DNA of 64,000 nt from Icerya purchasi (taxonomy: Eukaryota; Arthropoda; Insecta; Hemiptera; Monophlebidae): contig CM077115.1 in assembly GCA_039619475.1 (NCBI GenBank), positions 417,826,557-417,890,556 on the forward strand, read 5' to 3'. Positions 62,365 through 64,000 of this stretch are shown here, one piece after another. The notes below the pieces were generated by a model, which saw nothing but the letters and a program-made list of their open reading frames with translations, searched no databases and was not told where the DNA came from. A program made the position numbers and the translations under genes. Every line of letters begins with the position of its first letter. The first letter of the stretch is position 1.

Positions 62365-64000
62365 TATTTCATTGTGTTTTTACCCGTTTAAATATTGCAA
62401 ATTATATAATGAAAATAACTCAATTTGCTTTACTTAATGGAACAACATATAACTCTATTTACTTTATTTATAGATGTGTATGTGTGTAAAGAGACAGCGT
62501 GACACACGCAAATGCTTTAGTCTGGTCATTACCGGCCGGTCGACTGATCGAAGTAGTAACTTGCTACCTGCGTCTTTTTACCCGGTGTACCGTTACACTG
62601 CAGACTAAAAGCGGTTCGGGAAATAGTCGGCAGGCGGGGTGGGGTGGTTCCGCAGTGGCTGGCAAAGAATAAGAAAACAAAGGAGAACTGGAAAAGGTCA
62701 ATGTAAAAATTTTCAATGCGATTTCTGGAAACGGTATAGAGGCTGATGCTACCGTTAGTTTTACGCTAATGTTGACATTTAATTGACGACGGTGCGATCG
62801 AATTAGAAATTCTTAGAAAAACAGTCGGCCGATCAGGTTGATTCAGATCGATCGGTGTGGTCGTGCTCAATTTGTTCGGCGATAGATGCGATTTTAACGA
62901 AGCAGAGACGCGCCACATTCTTGCTTCGATTCGAACCCATCTGTCGCTCCACTTTCACCGCTTTACGCATCATTAATCATTCCTATGGTATGATTTCTGT
63001 TTTCTCCGCTTTTTCCAGGATTTAATTCAACAGGACTCTTCCCTGATTTCTTTTTGTTGTTTTTCTTCGTTAATCGCTAGCTGGTCGCCTCGTACTAAAA
63101 AAAGCGAATATGTATTTTAGCCTCGCCATATATGTTCGTGGAAACGTTTTCAATCGCTGCTATTCGTTTCTACAGCGTACATTCCTCGAAAAGTCTGAAA
63201 ACCGAAAATTCTGGTCGTCGTGTGCACTCCGCGTGTCGTAGTTATTACCTTTTCACTGCTAAAATTTTTGTTCACACTCGTTTTAGGAAGTTCTAAAATT
63301 AGACAAATCGTAAAGCTACGTCATTAATAAGATATACGAGGTTGCTGGATGGCGGGGGACCAAAACTCTAATTTAATAAAAAGGGATAAATAGAAAATTG
63401 CCGAGCAAAGTCGAACTTGGGGTGGAATTCAACGAAATGGTTGCATACATAACTGCCGACTGAAAAAAAAGGGTAAGTTAAACATTGTTATGAAAGATTT
63501 TTTTTTTTTTTCATTTAAATTTCAAACGGTTTTGTTTCTAGGTGGTAGAAATTCGAACTGAATTTAAATAAAAACAGAAAAATATTTATCGGTGTTAATT
63601 GAGTCAAAAATTGATTTTATAAAGGATGTATTAGCGGCGCTTGTGAGTTTGCGTATGTGGCGATATACATCAACTCTGGGAATGCAACATGAAATATTAA
63701 TACAAGTTATTTATCGATCAGTTACTTCAACGATGTAAGCTCAATAAAAGTAAGGGAAATATCCACCCCCCCCCCCCCCCCCCAATTTGACGATGAAGTA
63801 AAAAGTAGATCTTTAAAACATCGACCATCAATGTCTAACCGATGCCACATTTGTAATAAATTATCAAAATTAATCTGAAAAAAAAAAATAAATAAATAAA
63901 TTTGTTCCATAGCGACTGATTTTGTTTAACGCGCGCATTCTTAAAAGTTTGCCTTCGCATTTCTTTAACAAGTTGCAATAGCTGCGAAATTACAATTATC
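62365..64000. other. Host non-coding DNA with a GC-richer patch and a long C run
   Basis: 62525-62960 is noticeably GC- and CpG-richer than its surroundings and might be a regulatory region or alternative promoter; no start codon with a clear donor was identified. An 18-base C run lies at 63766-63783. Confidence 0.45.
63766..63783. repeat. Poly-C run of 18
   Basis: Uninterrupted C tract; its exact length is likely uncertain in the assembly. Confidence 0.9.

Noticed and set aside
1..64000. CRISPR array or bacterial operon structure
   Set aside because: No array of short identical repeats with unique spacers; composition, splice signals and transposons are eukaryotic. The 15-bp arrays have no spacers.

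Overview
The window is AT-rich eukaryotic DNA, most likely from an insect. It contains hAT, mariner and RTE-like transposon debris, ATT and TA microsatellites, a CpG-rich promoter-like stretch and a splice-donor-bounded first exon. A hymenopteran is plausible because CpG is well represented and the accessory protein families here resemble ones I recall as common in ant and wasp genomes. That placement is inference.

Positions 1 to about 35.2 kb hold a giant palindromic element. Each arm is at least 9.7 kb. The arms meet at a core that is almost, but not perfectly, palindromic (centres 8306.5 and 25182.5). From the core outwards, each arm carries a decayed gene C, a divergent promoter region with a 28-codon micro-ORF, gene B (276 aa), a 3.2 kb AT-rich spacer with one hAT-type MITE, gene A (339 aa, convergent with B), a second divergent leader, and a repeat-rich outer zone with two more MITEs. 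A third leader copy lies at 34.9-35.2 kb with no gene of the A/B family next to it.

Genes A and B are diverged paralogues. They share a KP..W motif, a C-x2-H-x7-C cluster and a C-terminal C-x2-H plus C-x2-C-x-H cluster. Their function is unknown. Gene C has the same stops and frameshifts in all four copies.

The palindrome appears twice, separated by exactly 100 N (18015-18114). Positions 1239-17996 and 18115-34879 are essentially the same sequence. Nearly all differences are single-base indels near the left contig's end. The simplest reading is two contigs ending in the same palindrome and scaffolded without merging a 16.8 kb overlap, so there may be one palindrome at this locus and not two.

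From about 35.2 kb to 64 kb is ordinary host DNA. It has a probable promoter and first coding exon (39.7-40.25 kb; peptide MDRESDHEDL followed by GTAAGC), then what is probably intron or intergenic sequence with microsatellites, three copies of a short G-run-bearing MITE family, a fold-back element beside an RTE-like 3' end, and a degenerate mariner MITE. I recognise no other protein-coding gene there.
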